This document shows, one piece after another, positions 25,085-34,494 of a stretch of 64,000 bases of DNA. The notes under the pieces were generated by a model, which saw nothing but the letters and a program-made list of their open reading frames with translations, had not been told where the DNA came from and did not search any database. Origin of the DNA: Aminobacterium mobile DSM 12262 (lineage in GTDB: Bacteria > Synergistota > Synergistia > Synergistales > Aminobacteriaceae); contig NZ_JAFZ01000002.1 of NCBI RefSeq assembly GCF_000526395.1, forward strand, positions 312,501 to 376,500, given 5' to 3'. Made by a program: the position numbers and the translations under genes. Every line of letters begins with the position of its first letter. The first letter of the stretch is position 1.

Positions 25085-26311
25085 TTATTCATATCTCAGA
25101 GCATCTATAGGATTGAGCAAAGAGGCTTTGTAGGCTGGATAAAAACCAAAAAAAATACCCACACATCCAGAGAACCCAAAAGAAAGAATTATAGAAAGCA
25201 CTGAAATATCAGTAGTCCATCCCAAGACTCTCGAAAAAAACTCAGCCCCCGCAACTCCCAGAACAATACCAACAACGCCTCCCAAAAGAGAGAGGATAAG
25301 AGCTTCCATAAGAAATTGAAGTCTAATATCCGCCTTTTTAGCTCCTATAGCCATCCGGATACCGATCTCCCGCGTTCGTTCCGTCACTGATACGAGCATA
25401 ATATTCATAATGCCAATACCACCTACTACGAGAGAAACTCCCGCTACAGCTGTAAGAAGCAGACTCATTACTCGAGTAGCACTCTTAGCGTTTTCCACCA
25501 TTTGCGCTAAATTCCGAACCGTAAAATCGCTGCCTTCTCCCGGTTTAATGCGATGACGCTGCGCCAGAAGGCTTTCAATTTGCTCTTGCGCTCTATCTAA
25601 ATGATATTCCGAAAGTGCTTTTACGGAAATTGAGGAAGTCATCCCCATCTTAGGGGGACTGATCATTCTTCTTTGAACTGTTGTAATAGGAACCAATATA
25701 ATATCGTCTTCGTCACGCCCCATAGGACTTTCCCCAATCTTCGCCAAAACACCAATTACCATTACAGGTACACCTTTTAAACGTATTACCTTCCCCAAAG
25801 GATCTTCGCTGCCAAACAAATTTTCGACAATTGTTTCTCCGATAATACACACCTTCGTAGCACTTCGAATATCCTGTTCCACAAAGGTCCTGCCTGAAAC
25901 CAAAGAAAGATCCCGCACAAAAAGGTAATCGGCCGTAGTTCCCGTAACCTGCCCAGGATAGTTTTCGTTACCATAAACAGCCTGAAGCGTGCCCCCGTAA
26001 GTAGGTGCAGAATAGGCAACTGCGCTACATTCTTCGCGGATAGCCTCCGCATCTTCCACTGTCAGTGTATATGCCGAATAACTTCGCACTCCACCTACTG
26101 ACCTATCTGTACTGGGTCGCACTATAATCATGTTACTGCCAAGGCTAGAAAATCTGTCAGCTATCTCGCGGTTAGCGCCAGATCCTATAGCAAACATAAT
26201 AATAACCGCCATAACCCCAATAACGATTCCCAACATGGTCAATGCCGATCTCGTTTTATTGGCACGAAGAGATCGAAAAGATATTTTTATAGTCTCATAC
26301 AGACTTAACAT
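25085..26311 (-). CDS. macB: MacB-type ABC permease (FtsX family)
   Basis: A 408-residue permease. One N-terminal membrane helix (SALTMLGIVIGVMAVIIMFAIGSGA) is followed by a large MacB-like periplasmic domain (~residues 45-270). Three C-terminal helices include the FtsX run GGIGIMNIMLVSVTERTREIGIRMAIGAKKADI. Here the ATPase is a separate gene, unlike E. coli MacB. ATG 26311 overlaps the ATPase stop by 7 bases. With MacA and a TolC-like protein it would form a tripartite mechanotransmission pump exporting a periplasmic substrate (macrolide, peptide or lipid); the substrate is not known. Confidence 0.9.
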   Translation of the reverse strand: MLSLYETIKISFRSLRANKTRSALTMLGIVIGVMAVIIMFAIGSGANREIADRFSSLGSNMIIVRPSTDRSVGGVRSYSAYTLTVEDAEAIREECSAVAYSAPTYGGTLQAVYGNENYPGQVTGTTADYLFVRDLSLVSGRTFVEQDIRSATKVCIIGETIVENLFGSEDPLGKVIRLKGVPVMVIGVLAKIGESPMGRDEDDIILVPITTVQRRMISPPKMGMTSSISVKALSEYHLDRAQEQIESLLAQRHRIKPGEGSDFTVRNLAQMVENAKSATRVMSLLLTAVAGVSLVVGGIGIMNIMLVSVTERTREIGIRMAIGAKKADIRLQFLMEALILSLLGGVVGIVLGVAGAEFFSRVLGWTTDISVLSIILSFGFSGCVGIFFGFYPAYKASLLNPIDALRYE

Positions 26312-27000
26312 GCAATCCTCACTTCTTCGTCTCTTATCATAATCCCATCTTTAAAAGTTATAATCCGCGTCCCGAAACGAGCCATATCCAATTCGTGAGT
26401 TACCTGAATAATCGTTTTGCCCGTCTCTTTATTCAACCGGACGAAAAGATCCATAACATCTTCGCCTGTTCTACTATCAAGATTGCCCGTGGGTTCGTCA
26501 GCAAGAATAAGAGGGGCATCATTAACTAATGCTCTCGCAATGGCGACTCGTTGCTGCTGGCCGCCAGAAAGCTGTTGAGGTTGATGACCGGCCCTTTCTT
26601 CTAACCCTACAATTTGGAGGGCATGGAGAGCCTGTTTGTGCCGAGCCTTCGCTGGTATGCCTCTGTATAGCATAGGAAGCTCTACATTCTCAAGCGCAGT
26701 CATTCGAGGCAGAAGGTTAAATCCCTGAAAAACAAAACCAATCGTGTTTTTACGAATTTCAGCCAATTGATCTTTATCTAAAGAGCTTACGTCAGTACCA
26801 TTAAGAAAATAATGTCCTTCCGTTGGGATATCGAGACATCCTAAAATATTCATTAAAGTGGATTTCCCCGACCCCGAAGCTCCCATAATCGAAAGAAACT
26901 CTCCTTTTCTTACAGAAAAAGTCACGCCTCTCAAAGCCCAGACTTCCACTTCTCCCATGACATAAGATTTATGAATATTATCGACGCGGACCAGGCACAA
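26305..27000 (-). CDS. MacB/LolD-type ABC ATPase
   Basis: A ~231-residue ATPase of the LolD/MacB type. Walker A is GASGSGKST, the Q-loop is in [21 protein letters not shown], the signature is [14 protein letters not shown], and Walker B is [12 protein letters not shown]. The start is probably TTG 27000 behind AAGGGGG, overlapping the end of the membrane-fusion gene by 23 bases; a CTG at 26994 is possible. It powers the MacB-type permease encoded immediately downstream. Confidence 0.9.
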   Translation of the reverse strand: MCLVRVDNIHKSYVMGEVEVWALRGVTFSVRKGEFLSIMGASGSGKSTLMNILGCLDIPTEGHYFLNGTDVSSLDKDQLAEIRKNTIGFVFQGFNLLPRMTALENVELPMLYRGIPAKARHKQALHALQIVGLEERAGHQPQQLSGGQQQRVAIARALVNDAPLILADEPTGNLDSRTGEDVMDLFVRLNKETGKTIIQVTHELDMARFGTRIITFKDGIMIRDEEVRIAC

Positions 27001-28177
27001 AGGGAGACCCCCTTCCAGTCGTAGTCTCCTTGCCGAATACAACTCCCGTAACAATTTTCATACCTTCCTTTACTTCTCCTGAAATCTCGGTATCCATACC
27101 GTCTGAGATCCCTATAGTTATAGGAACTGGCTGTAAAGCTTTCCCATCATAGAGCCAAAGGTTTTTAGTGTAAGAATGAGGAGAAGAGGGTGCAGATGTA
27201 TTGTGTACCTCTCCGTTAAAAACTCCCAATTCTGAATTTGGTTTAAAGCGGAGGGCAGCGTTAGAGATCTTCAATACACCAGACTTCTTAATTGTCTCTA
27301 TTATCACGTTAGCTGTCATGCCAGGCATAAGTTTGAGTTCTGGATTCTGCACTTTAATAATGACCGTATATGTTACGATATTTCCTTCGGTGTTAGGAGC
27401 TAAACGAATTTCCTCCACGAAACCGTGGAACGTTACATCAGCATAAGCATCCACCGTAAACTGCACGCCTTGTCCTGCCTGAATTAAGCCAATGTCTGCT
27501 TCGTCTATATCTGCTTCTACCTTCATCTGTGTCAGGTCTTCCGCTATAGTAAAAAGAGTTGGAGCAGATTGGGTGGCATTCACTGTCTGCCCCACTTCCA
27601 CTGCTCTGTCTATAACCACTCCGTTAATAGGAGACGCTATTTTCGCGTATCCCAAGCTAATTTTTTTGTGTTTTAAGCTCGCTTTAGTTTGCTCTACATT
27701 AGCTTGCGCCGCTTTTAGTTGAGCTATTGCTGTATCATATTCTGTCTGTGCTTCATCGAGTTCGCTCTCCGCAATAAGATTTCGGGAAAAAAGTTCTTTT
27801 TTCCTATCCCTACTCTTTTTCGTATCTTTCACTGAAGTTTCTGCTTTCAAGACATTGGCCTGAGCCGCTAAAACGTCAGCCTCTGCTGACTCAACATTAG
27901 CCTGTAACAAAGACGGATCAATTTCAGCGATAAGCTGACCTTTTTTCACTGAAGAGTTAAAATCCACGTAGATAGCCTTAATAGTGCCCGTCACCTGCGT
28001 TCCTACATTCACCGTATTAACAGCCTCCACTCTGCCAGTAGCAGAAACAGTCTTCACAATTTCGCCTCTCACTATAGGTACAGTCTCTACAGTAAAAATT
28101 GGGGACGTACCTCTGCGAAAGAAAAAATAACTACCGATAAGAGCCATCACCACAAAAAAGGCCGCGAACTTTTTCAT
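26978..28177 (-). CDS. macA: MacA-like periplasmic membrane-fusion protein
   Basis: A 399-residue RND/HlyD-type adaptor. One N-terminal signal anchor (KKFAAFFVVMALIGSYFFF) is followed by the lipoyl half-motif VNVGTQVTGTIKAIYVDFNSSVKKGQLIAEID. A long coiled-coil hairpin (~residues 80-180) precedes the second lipoyl half with ASPINGVVIDRAVEVGQTV. Beta-barrel and membrane-proximal domains end the protein. ATG 28177 overlaps the stop of the TolC-like gene (ATGA) and follows GGAGG. It bridges the MacB permease and the outer-membrane tube. Confidence 0.92.
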   Translation of the reverse strand: MKKFAAFFVVMALIGSYFFFRRGTSPIFTVETVPIVRGEIVKTVSATGRVEAVNTVNVGTQVTGTIKAIYVDFNSSVKKGQLIAEIDPSLLQANVESAEADVLAAQANVLKAETSVKDTKKSRDRKKELFSRNLIAESELDEAQTEYDTAIAQLKAAQANVEQTKASLKHKKISLGYAKIASPINGVVIDRAVEVGQTVNATQSAPTLFTIAEDLTQMKVEADIDEADIGLIQAGQGVQFTVDAYADVTFHGFVEEIRLAPNTEGNIVTYTVIIKVQNPELKLMPGMTANVIIETIKKSGVLKISNAALRFKPNSELGVFNGEVHNTSAPSSPHSYTKNLWLYDGKALQPVPITIGISDGMDTEISGEVKEGMKIVTGVVFGKETTTGRGSPFVPGPRR

Positions 28178-29445
28178 TCTAAAGAACCTCCAACTGCTTT
28201 TTCCAGGGCAGTCCAAGCTCGCCAATGATCATAAAGAGCTGCCCAATACTCCTTTCTAGCTTCCTTATATTTTTCAGTCGCGTCAGCCACTTCAATAGGA
28301 GATCCTACTCCTACTCTATATCTATTTTGAGCAATATCCAGGTTTTCCTCTGATTGAGACACCACTTTTTCTGCCACCTTCAAAACATCGAAAGAATCTG
28401 TGAATTCTAAATAAGATTGCTCTACCTCTTTCTGAACGTCAGAACGAAGAGATTCAACTTCTGATTCTGCTATCTCCAGCTCCACCTTTGCTTGTTTTAT
28501 TTTTTCTGTCTGCAAGCCTCCGTCATAAAGGGGAAACTGCACGGTCATTCCCATAGACCAATTGTCATCCTCTGTAAAAGAGCTGCCGCCAACAGTATAT
28601 TTCCCCGACGCTTTCAATTCAGGAGAGTTTTCTTTCGCCGCTAAACGAATATTTTGATATGCTGCCATACTATCTGTTTTTTTTGCCTGTAATTCTGGCC
28701 GGGACGAAAAAGCTCTTTTCTGTATTTCTTCTAGATTCAGAGACACCTCTTGCGTCGACACTATATCTTGCAGGGAATAATCTATAGGAGTAGTAATTCC
28801 CATGGCATTATCCAAAGCTGTTTTTGCCTTCTTAACGGCTGTCTTCGCTGTAATAACACCTAACTGAGCCTTACTCAAATCTACATCAGCAGTTGTAACA
28901 TCATACTTAGAAACAGATCCGACTGAATAAAATCCCTGGGCCTGGTCTAAAAGCAACTGGTAAAGTCTCAATGTTTCCTCTGCTACCTCGACATTTTTTT
29001 GTGCTTCAAGAAGATCAAAATACGACTTTTTTACGTTATATACAATCAAAAGTTCCGTTTCCTTCAGAGTATAAAAAGCACTCTCTTTCTGAAGCGAAGA
29101 AACTTCTATTTCCACATCTGTCTTACCACCATCTGAAATAAGTTGTGATGCCCCAGCGCTACTCGAATAAATTTCTCTATCTCTGGTAGAAGAACTATCT
29201 TGCCGAGTATATCCAGTAGCAATATCTACTTGAGGCTTCAATTTTGATTTGACCTGGCCTATTCGACTATCAGCAACATATACTTTTCCTTGCGCACTTT
29301 TAAGATCGGGGTGGTGAGCAAGGGCCATAGTTACACACTTATTAAGATCCCAAATCTCCGCTACTGGTATTGCCTCTATTCCTTGAGCGAGACTTGCCCA
29401 ACATAAAAATAGAAAAACAGAAGAAAAACAAAGACGTTTCTTCAT
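28174..29445 (-). CDS. TolC-like outer-membrane efflux protein
   Basis: A 423-residue protein. A signal peptide (KKRLCFSSVFLFLCWASLAQG) is followed by two outer-membrane-efflux-protein repeats with long helices, starting DLNKCVTMALAHHPDLKSAQGKV. The second half has EEIQKRAFSSRPELQAKK. The start is ATG 29445 behind AGGAG. It is first in a tolC-macA-ATPase-macB operon with overlapping genes. Its presence shows that the host has an outer membrane, which excludes a monoderm. Confidence 0.9.
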   Translation of the reverse strand: MKKRLCFSSVFLFLCWASLAQGIEAIPVAEIWDLNKCVTMALAHHPDLKSAQGKVYVADSRIGQVKSKLKPQVDIATGYTRQDSSSTRDREIYSSSAGASQLISDGGKTDVEIEVSSLQKESAFYTLKETELLIVYNVKKSYFDLLEAQKNVEVAEETLRLYQLLLDQAQGFYSVGSVSKYDVTTADVDLSKAQLGVITAKTAVKKAKTALDNAMGITTPIDYSLQDIVSTQEVSLNLEEIQKRAFSSRPELQAKKTDSMAAYQNIRLAAKENSPELKASGKYTVGGSSFTEDDNWSMGMTVQFPLYDGGLQTEKIKQAKVELEIAESEVESLRSDVQKEVEQSYLEFTDSFDVLKVAEKVVSQSEENLDIAQNRYRVGVGSPIEVADATEKYKEARKEYWAALYDHWRAWTALEKAVGGSLE

Positions 29446-29616
29446 CACTCTTCTCCTTCTAAATATATTTCCTGAAAGAACCCCTTTTGCAAAGCAAAAA
29501 AAGATAGAGAACGTTACAAGCAGGTTATCTGGAATCACAAACACTATAATTTATACACGGAAAAAGAATCTTATGTATCAGGAAATATATGGAGATTTGA
29601 ATAATATATTCAAAAG

Positions 29617-29646
29617 GGTCTCCCACAGAAATGGAGACCTTTTTTT
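29617..29646. terminator. Terminator between cupin and tolC genes
   Basis: GGTCTCC (29617-29623) and GGAGACC (29633-29639) form a stem with T7 on the plus side and TTTT on the minus side. It follows the minus-strand cupin gene. Confidence 0.65.
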
Positions 29647-29649
29647 CAT

Positions 29650-29979
29650 TTAAGAACGAATCATCACTAATGCCATTTTGAAAGCTTCTACCGCTTTCAA
29701 AGCATGAGGAACATTGGCGGGCATAATAAGCCACTCCCCTTGAGCTACAAGTTGAGATACACCTCCAAGACTAATCTCTGCCTTCCCATTAAGGATTTGA
29801 ACCAAAGCATCGTAAGGAGCTGTATGCTCACTTAGAGCCTGCCCTTTATCAAAAGCAAAAAGAGTTACAGTGCCGGTAGGATGATCAATAAGTGTACGGC
29901 TTACCACTGAGCCAACTTGAACTTCTACCATTTTTTCAGCCTCAAATTTTGTTCCCTTCTCGAATATTTTCTGACTCAT
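29650..29979 (-). CDS. Small cupin-domain protein
   Basis: A 109-residue single-domain cupin. The first motif, with DKGQALSEHTAPYDAL, has Glu/His ligand positions, and the second is WLIMPANVPHALKA. Such proteins bind a divalent metal and act as small isomerases, dioxygenases or sensors; the function here is unknown. ATG 29979 follows AAAGGAG with 8 bases; GTG 29982 is in frame. It is monocistronic, with a palindrome overlapping its probable promoter at 30024-30037. Confidence 0.8.
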   Translation of the reverse strand: MSQKIFEKGTKFEAEKMVEVQVGSVVSRTLIDHPTGTVTLFAFDKGQALSEHTAPYDALVQILNGKAEISLGGVSQLVAQGEWLIMPANVPHALKAVEAFKMALVMIRS

Positions 29980-30023
29980 CACTATCGCTCCTTTATGTAT
30001 AAATTCGTTTATTTACACGGTTA

Positions 30024-30037
30024 TTATGCTAGCATAA
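30024..30037. promoter_or_regulatory. Palindrome upstream of the cupin gene
   Basis: TTATGCTAGCATAA is a perfect 14-bp palindrome overlapping a minus-strand CATAAT -10-like sequence, 45 bases before the cupin start. It may be an operator. The rest of the 29980-30378 gap is AT-rich with no ORF I can support. Confidence 0.4.
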
Positions 30038-30378
30038 ACCCTACTAAATTACTAATGATTATTTTGGGTCTTTTACAACTCTCCTTACATTTTTCTCAGC
30101 CTCTCCTCAAAAAAGAAATGCCTCTTTAATTACTTATAAAAAATATCTTTATCCCAAATCCTCTATATAAACTAGAAACAAGATATGAAAAGATATAATC
30201 TTTTCAGGATAACAATGAATATTCAATAAAAATAGCTCTTAACTATTTGTAATCAACAGAGTTACCCTAAATCTCCATTTTGCAAATACGAATTGTGTGC
30301 TATGCTGATTATTGAAAATATTTAATAAAAACCCTCGCTGGCGCCAGTACTTTTGAGAGGAAAAGGAGGCAGAGAAAA

Positions 30379-30624
30379 ATGAAGATTCAGGTCATTGGGC
30401 GAATATGCCCAGATTGTGACAAGGTTTTCGAGATGACCAAACAGACTCTGACTACCCTTAATATTGTTAATGACATTGAGCGCGTAACAGAGACAAGGGA
30501 GATCATCAAACATTTTGGGATGGTGCATATCCCAGCCGTAGCTGTAGATGGGAAAGTACTTTTTTCTGGAGAGATTCCTAACGAGGAAAAAATGAAAAAG
30601 CTCTTCTCTCGATACAGAAACTGA
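30379..30624 (+). CDS. Thioredoxin-like small disulfide protein
   Basis: An 81-residue glutaredoxin/thioredoxin-fold protein of the small redox-active disulfide protein type. CPDC at residues 10-13 is the redox pair, preceded by a beta strand MKIQVIGRI. The cis-proline region is HIPAVAVDGKVLFSG, and the C-terminal helix is EEKMKKLFSRY. It likely reduces a protein disulfide in the cytoplasm, with partner unknown. ATG 30379 follows AAAAGGAGG. A strong terminator follows, so it forms its own unit. Confidence 0.88.
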   Translation: MKIQVIGRICPDCDKVFEMTKQTLTTLNIVNDIERVTETREIIKHFGMVHIPAVAVDGKVLFSGEIPNEEKMKKLFSRYRN

Positions 30625-30678
30625 ATTAATAGAAACAAATAAACTTACCGTAACACCCCTTACGGAAAAAGTTTCGAA

Positions 30679-30707
30679 AGAGATGCCCTCGAGCATCTCT
30701 TTTTTTA
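30679..30707 (+). terminator. Terminator after the thioredoxin-like gene
   Basis: AGAGATGC (30679-30686) pairs with GCATCTCT (30693-30700), followed by six or more Ts. Confidence 0.85.
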
Positions 30708-30861
30708 ATGGGGGCGAAATGTACACTTTTAGTTTTCTATTATTTTTTAAAGTTCGTCAAAAAAGCCGTTACCATAATAGACAGAGAATAGGATATTATA
30801 AAAAATAACTCTCAAGAAGAGGGCCTCAAAATACTAAAAGAGTAGGAAAGGAGTTTTTATA

Positions 30862-32682
30862 GTGTTTTTTACCTTCTTAATTCTTTCTGTTCTTCTTGGC
30901 ATCTTAGTTCCTGTTCGTCGCGCTAGTGCCTGTAGCGGTCTTATATTAGGGAAAGATGTTTCCCCTACAGGGAAAGTTCTTGTTGCTCATAATGAAGACG
31001 ATAGTGATCGTCTTTTAGTGCGACACGCCCTTGTCCCCCCAAGAGACCACAAGCCTGGAACAACTTTTACATGCGAAGAGGAATCTGCCCATATCCCACA
31101 AATACCCCATACTTTTGGTTTTTTCTGGAGTGAAGTCCGAGGTGAACGTGGCCTTTCAAATGCAGATATATTCTATAACGACCACGGTGTTGGTATTTTT
31201 AGTGACAGCTGTCGACATATACGATCTGATCATGAGCCCGATTGCATAGCTGGCGGGATTGGATATGGCCTCCGCCGCGCTTTAGCTGAACAAGCTTACA
31301 GTGCTGACCATGGCGTAATATTGGCCATGAAGCTATTAGAACAATATGGATACCGAGATTCAGGTAGATGCTATATTATTGCCGATGCTAACGAAGCATG
31401 GATGATACAAGTAGTTCATGGCCAACACTATTGTGCCGTACAAATACGAGACGATGAAGCCGCTTTCATCCCTAACCATTACACCATCCGTAAAGGCGAT
31501 CTAAATAATAGAAAGTTTTATTGCTCAAAAGATCTTCTGAATTACGCCTCACAAAAAGGCTGGGTATCGCCCCATGTGTTAGAAGAAAAAGATTTTGATT
31601 TTGCGAAAGCGTTCCAAAACCCTAAACGGTGGCGTCATAAGTTCAATACATTTCGTCAACGTCATGCTCTTTCGATTCTCACTGGCAGGGAATGGGGGGT
31701 CAATGAAGAGCTCCCAATGACAGTGCACCCAGGTAAAAAAATAGAATTTGATAAAATCAAGGCTATTTTCCGTAGCCACTATGAAGGTACAGCTGATGAT
31801 TTACGTATGGATTTTTCAGGCTTCTCTCCTCACTATACTCCCTTACGGCGGATCTGCACTGGAACAACAGTAGAAGGGATTATAGCCGCCTTTCATGAAT
31901 ATCCAGAGCTCACTTGTCTTTGGATTGCCCCCGGCCGTCCTTGTTCTCACCCTTATATTCCATTACATGGCGGCATTCTCTCTTTACCAGAAGGACTTTC
32001 CCCCATAAAAAGACCTATTCCTGCTCTGGAAGAGCATTGTCAACCGGATATGTCTCTCCTTGATATAGACTCAAAAAAATGGTGGAATATTACTCAACAA
32101 CAAATAATTACAGACTTGCTTTATAAAGATATCCATCCCTCTTTACAAAATTGGATCTCTTTTTATGAAGACTCTCTTATGAAACAAGAGGAAGAAATAC
32201 GCCAGAAAGCTGAAACTTTGATGCTCTCTGGAGAAAAAGAGGAGGCCAGAACGCTTCTTACCGCATGGGGGGAAACTATTTCGCGACAAACAGCAGAAAA
32301 GCTGGAAAAGTTTTTCGCCCCCTTTGCTCCCATCTCACTGCTAACAAGCGCCACAAATATATTTAAGGGAGATAGATCTACCGAGCTTGTTGTCCGTTTC
32401 AACTTAAAAGGCCGACACCCCGTAGAGAAATCAATTCTTATGGGACAGGGGGGGCTCAACCATACTTTATGGGCAACGCCTATAGACCAAAGTCTTCTGG
32501 AAGAGAATGGTCTCTGGACTCTTCGTTTCCGAGTCCGAGAGCTTACAGAAAAAGCACTTCCATGCCGCTCTGATTTTTGGCTTGCCGGACATGATATTGA
32601 GGGTAAAACCTTTATAGCCCGTACTATTATGCAAGTGTATCCACAGCGAGAAGATAACACGTTCCTCTATAACGCTAAATAA
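30862..32682 (+). CDS. Secreted C69 family dipeptidase
   Basis: A 606-residue peptidase of the N-terminal nucleophile class. A signal peptide (FFTFLILSVLLGILVPVRRASA) ends exactly before CSGLILGKD. The new N-terminal Cys is the expected catalytic nucleophile of family C69 (PepD-like). VLVAHNEDDSDR and YYIIADANEAW-type segments follow in the same fold (here RCYIIADANEAWMIQVV). A C-terminal ~100-residue extension is unassigned. GTG 30862 follows AAAGGAG. It probably degrades peptides in the periplasm to feed amino-acid fermentation, the latter by inference. Confidence 0.88.
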   Translation: MFFTFLILSVLLGILVPVRRASACSGLILGKDVSPTGKVLVAHNEDDSDRLLVRHALVPPRDHKPGTTFTCEEESAHIPQIPHTFGFFWSEVRGERGLSNADIFYNDHGVGIFSDSCRHIRSDHEPDCIAGGIGYGLRRALAEQAYSADHGVILAMKLLEQYGYRDSGRCYIIADANEAWMIQVVHGQHYCAVQIRDDEAAFIPNHYTIRKGDLNNRKFYCSKDLLNYASQKGWVSPHVLEEKDFDFAKAFQNPKRWRHKFNTFRQRHALSILTGREWGVNEELPMTVHPGKKIEFDKIKAIFRSHYEGTADDLRMDFSGFSPHYTPLRRICTGTTVEGIIAAFHEYPELTCLWIAPGRPCSHPYIPLHGGILSLPEGLSPIKRPIPALEEHCQPDMSLLDIDSKKWWNITQQQIITDLLYKDIHPSLQNWISFYEDSLMKQEEEIRQKAETLMLSGEKEEARTLLTAWGETISRQTAEKLEKFFAPFAPISLLTSATNIFKGDRSTELVVRFNLKGRHPVEKSILMGQGGLNHTLWATPIDQSLLEENGLWTLRFRVRELTEKALPCRSDFWLAGHDIEGKTFIARTIMQVYPQREDNTFLYNAK

Positions 32683-32731
32683 CAAGCACCAGTTTTTACA
32701 CAACTCGGGGACATAGCAAGGAGAGAATAAA

Positions 32732-34489
32732 ATGGATTACATTTTAAAGCTCCGTTCTTTTTTAAAACCATATAAGAAACAATCTTTTATAGCTCTTCTT
32801 CTACTCGTATCTCTTGTTGTAATGGACCTTTTTATTCCTCGACTTATACAAAGAATCATTGATTACGGCATAACAGCTCGCAATCGTCAAATTGTAATTC
32901 ATACGGCCTTGTTAATGGTCAGTCTCTCTGTTTTAGGTGCCTTCACCGCCATTGGGAACAACTTTTTTTCCATACAAGTTGGAGAAGGTGTAGCTCGAGA
33001 TCTACGAGAACATCTCTTCTTCAAGATCCAAAACTATTCTTTCAGCGACCTCGACAAGCAAAAGACAGGAGAAATTATGGTGCGCCTTACCAGCGATGTA
33101 AACACAATAAAAGGTCTTGTACAAATGTCTTTACGTATAGGGACACGAGCACCGCTGCTCATGATTGGCAGTCTCATCCTTATGTTTAAAACAAGTCAAA
33201 AGCTGGCCTTCACCATTCTGCCCCTTCTTCTGCTTACATCAGGAGTTCTATTTTTTTTCATACTTAAAATAGAACCCCTTTTTCAATCTATACAACAAAA
33301 GCTAGACCGACTTAATACTGTTTTACAAGAAAACATCAGCGGAATACGGTTAGTCAAAGCTTTTGTGCGAGCTCATTCAGAAAGTCAACGATTTGAGGTC
33401 TGCAATGAAGCACTCTTCGATCAATCCGTTAAAGTTATGATGCTCATGTCTTACATGGCACCCATACTAACGCTTCTCGTAAACATCGGCATAGTAATAG
33501 TACTGTGGACTGGAGGGTTTCAGGCAGCTCAAGGAAATATAACCACAGGACAAATAGTGGCTTTCACGAATTACCTTCTCACTACCATGACCCCTCTTGT
33601 AATGATGACAATGCTATCGAATGTTTGGGCAAGCGGAATTATTTCAGCTCAGCGTATACAAGAAATCATGGAAACATCACCAGACACACGCAAGCGATTA
33701 GAAAAAATAGCACTGCCCCCTACAATTCAGGGGCATATTGTTTTTGAAGATGTTTCTTTCAGCTATAATAGCGACAACTCTAGGGAGTCAACCTTAAAAG
33801 GAATCAATTTTGAAGCTCTTCCAGGAGAAACAGTGGCTATTCTTGGCGCTACTGGATCTGGTAAATCCACTCTCGTCAACTTAATTCCAAGATTTTATGA
33901 CGTTACTGCCGGTCGAATTTTAATTGATGGACTTGATATACAGACTATTCAACATAGCTCGTTGCTCGCCCATATAGGCATTGTTCCTCAAGAAATTATT
34001 CTCTTTTCAGGAACTGTACGAGATAACATCTGTTACGGCTCGCCCCATGCTACTGATGAAGAGATAATTACTGCTGCCCACATAGCTCAAGTCCATGACT
34101 TTATTATGGGTCTCCCCCAAGGATACAATTCTTATATTGAGCAACGTGGCATGAACTTGTCTGGCGGCCAAAAACAACGTATCGCCATTGCTCGAGCCAT
34201 TCTTCCTCGTCCTCAAATTCTAATCCTCGATGACAGCACCAGTGCAGTGGATATAGAAACTGAAACGAAAATACAGAACGCTATTAAAGTTTTTGCTGCA
34301 AAACAAACCATCTTTATAGTGGCTCAGCGCATCTCTACCGTATTAAATGCCGATAAAATAATAGTTTTAGATAACGGACATATAGTAGCAGAGGGGCCTC
34401 ATAACAAATTGATACAGACAAACTCTATCTATCAAGAAATTTACATATCACAGCTTGGCGAAAAAAGTGGACAAGAAAGACAGGTATAA
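32732..34489 (+). CDS. ABC exporter half-transporter A (heterodimeric, degenerate site)
   Basis: A 585-residue half transporter with six N-terminal helices (~residues 1-300) and one ATPase domain. Walker A is GATGSGKST, the Q-loop IVPQEIILFSGT, the signature LSGGQKQRIAIARA. Walker B is ILILDDSTSAVD, with Asp where the catalytic Glu is usual. This pattern is typical of the degenerate partner in heterodimeric exporters such as BmrCD/TM287-288. ATG 32732 follows AAGGAGAG. It is 5 bases upstream of the second half-transporter gene. The exported substrate (drug, lipid or peptide) is not known. Confidence 0.92.
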   Translation: MDYILKLRSFLKPYKKQSFIALLLLVSLVVMDLFIPRLIQRIIDYGITARNRQIVIHTALLMVSLSVLGAFTAIGNNFFSIQVGEGVARDLREHLFFKIQNYSFSDLDKQKTGEIMVRLTSDVNTIKGLVQMSLRIGTRAPLLMIGSLILMFKTSQKLAFTILPLLLLTSGVLFFFILKIEPLFQSIQQKLDRLNTVLQENISGIRLVKAFVRAHSESQRFEVCNEALFDQSVKVMMLMSYMAPILTLLVNIGIVIVLWTGGFQAAQGNITTGQIVAFTNYLLTTMTPLVMMTMLSNVWASGIISAQRIQEIMETSPDTRKRLEKIALPPTIQGHIVFEDVSFSYNSDNSRESTLKGINFEALPGETVAILGATGSGKSTLVNLIPRFYDVTAGRILIDGLDIQTIQHSSLLAHIGIVPQEIILFSGTVRDNICYGSPHATDEEIITAAHIAQVHDFIMGLPQGYNSYIEQRGMNLSGGQKQRIAIARAILPRPQILILDDSTSAVDIETETKIQNAIKVFAAKQTIFIVAQRISTVLNADKIIVLDNGHIVAEGPHNKLIQTNSIYQEIYISQLGEKSGQERQV

Positions 34490-34494
34490 TAAAG

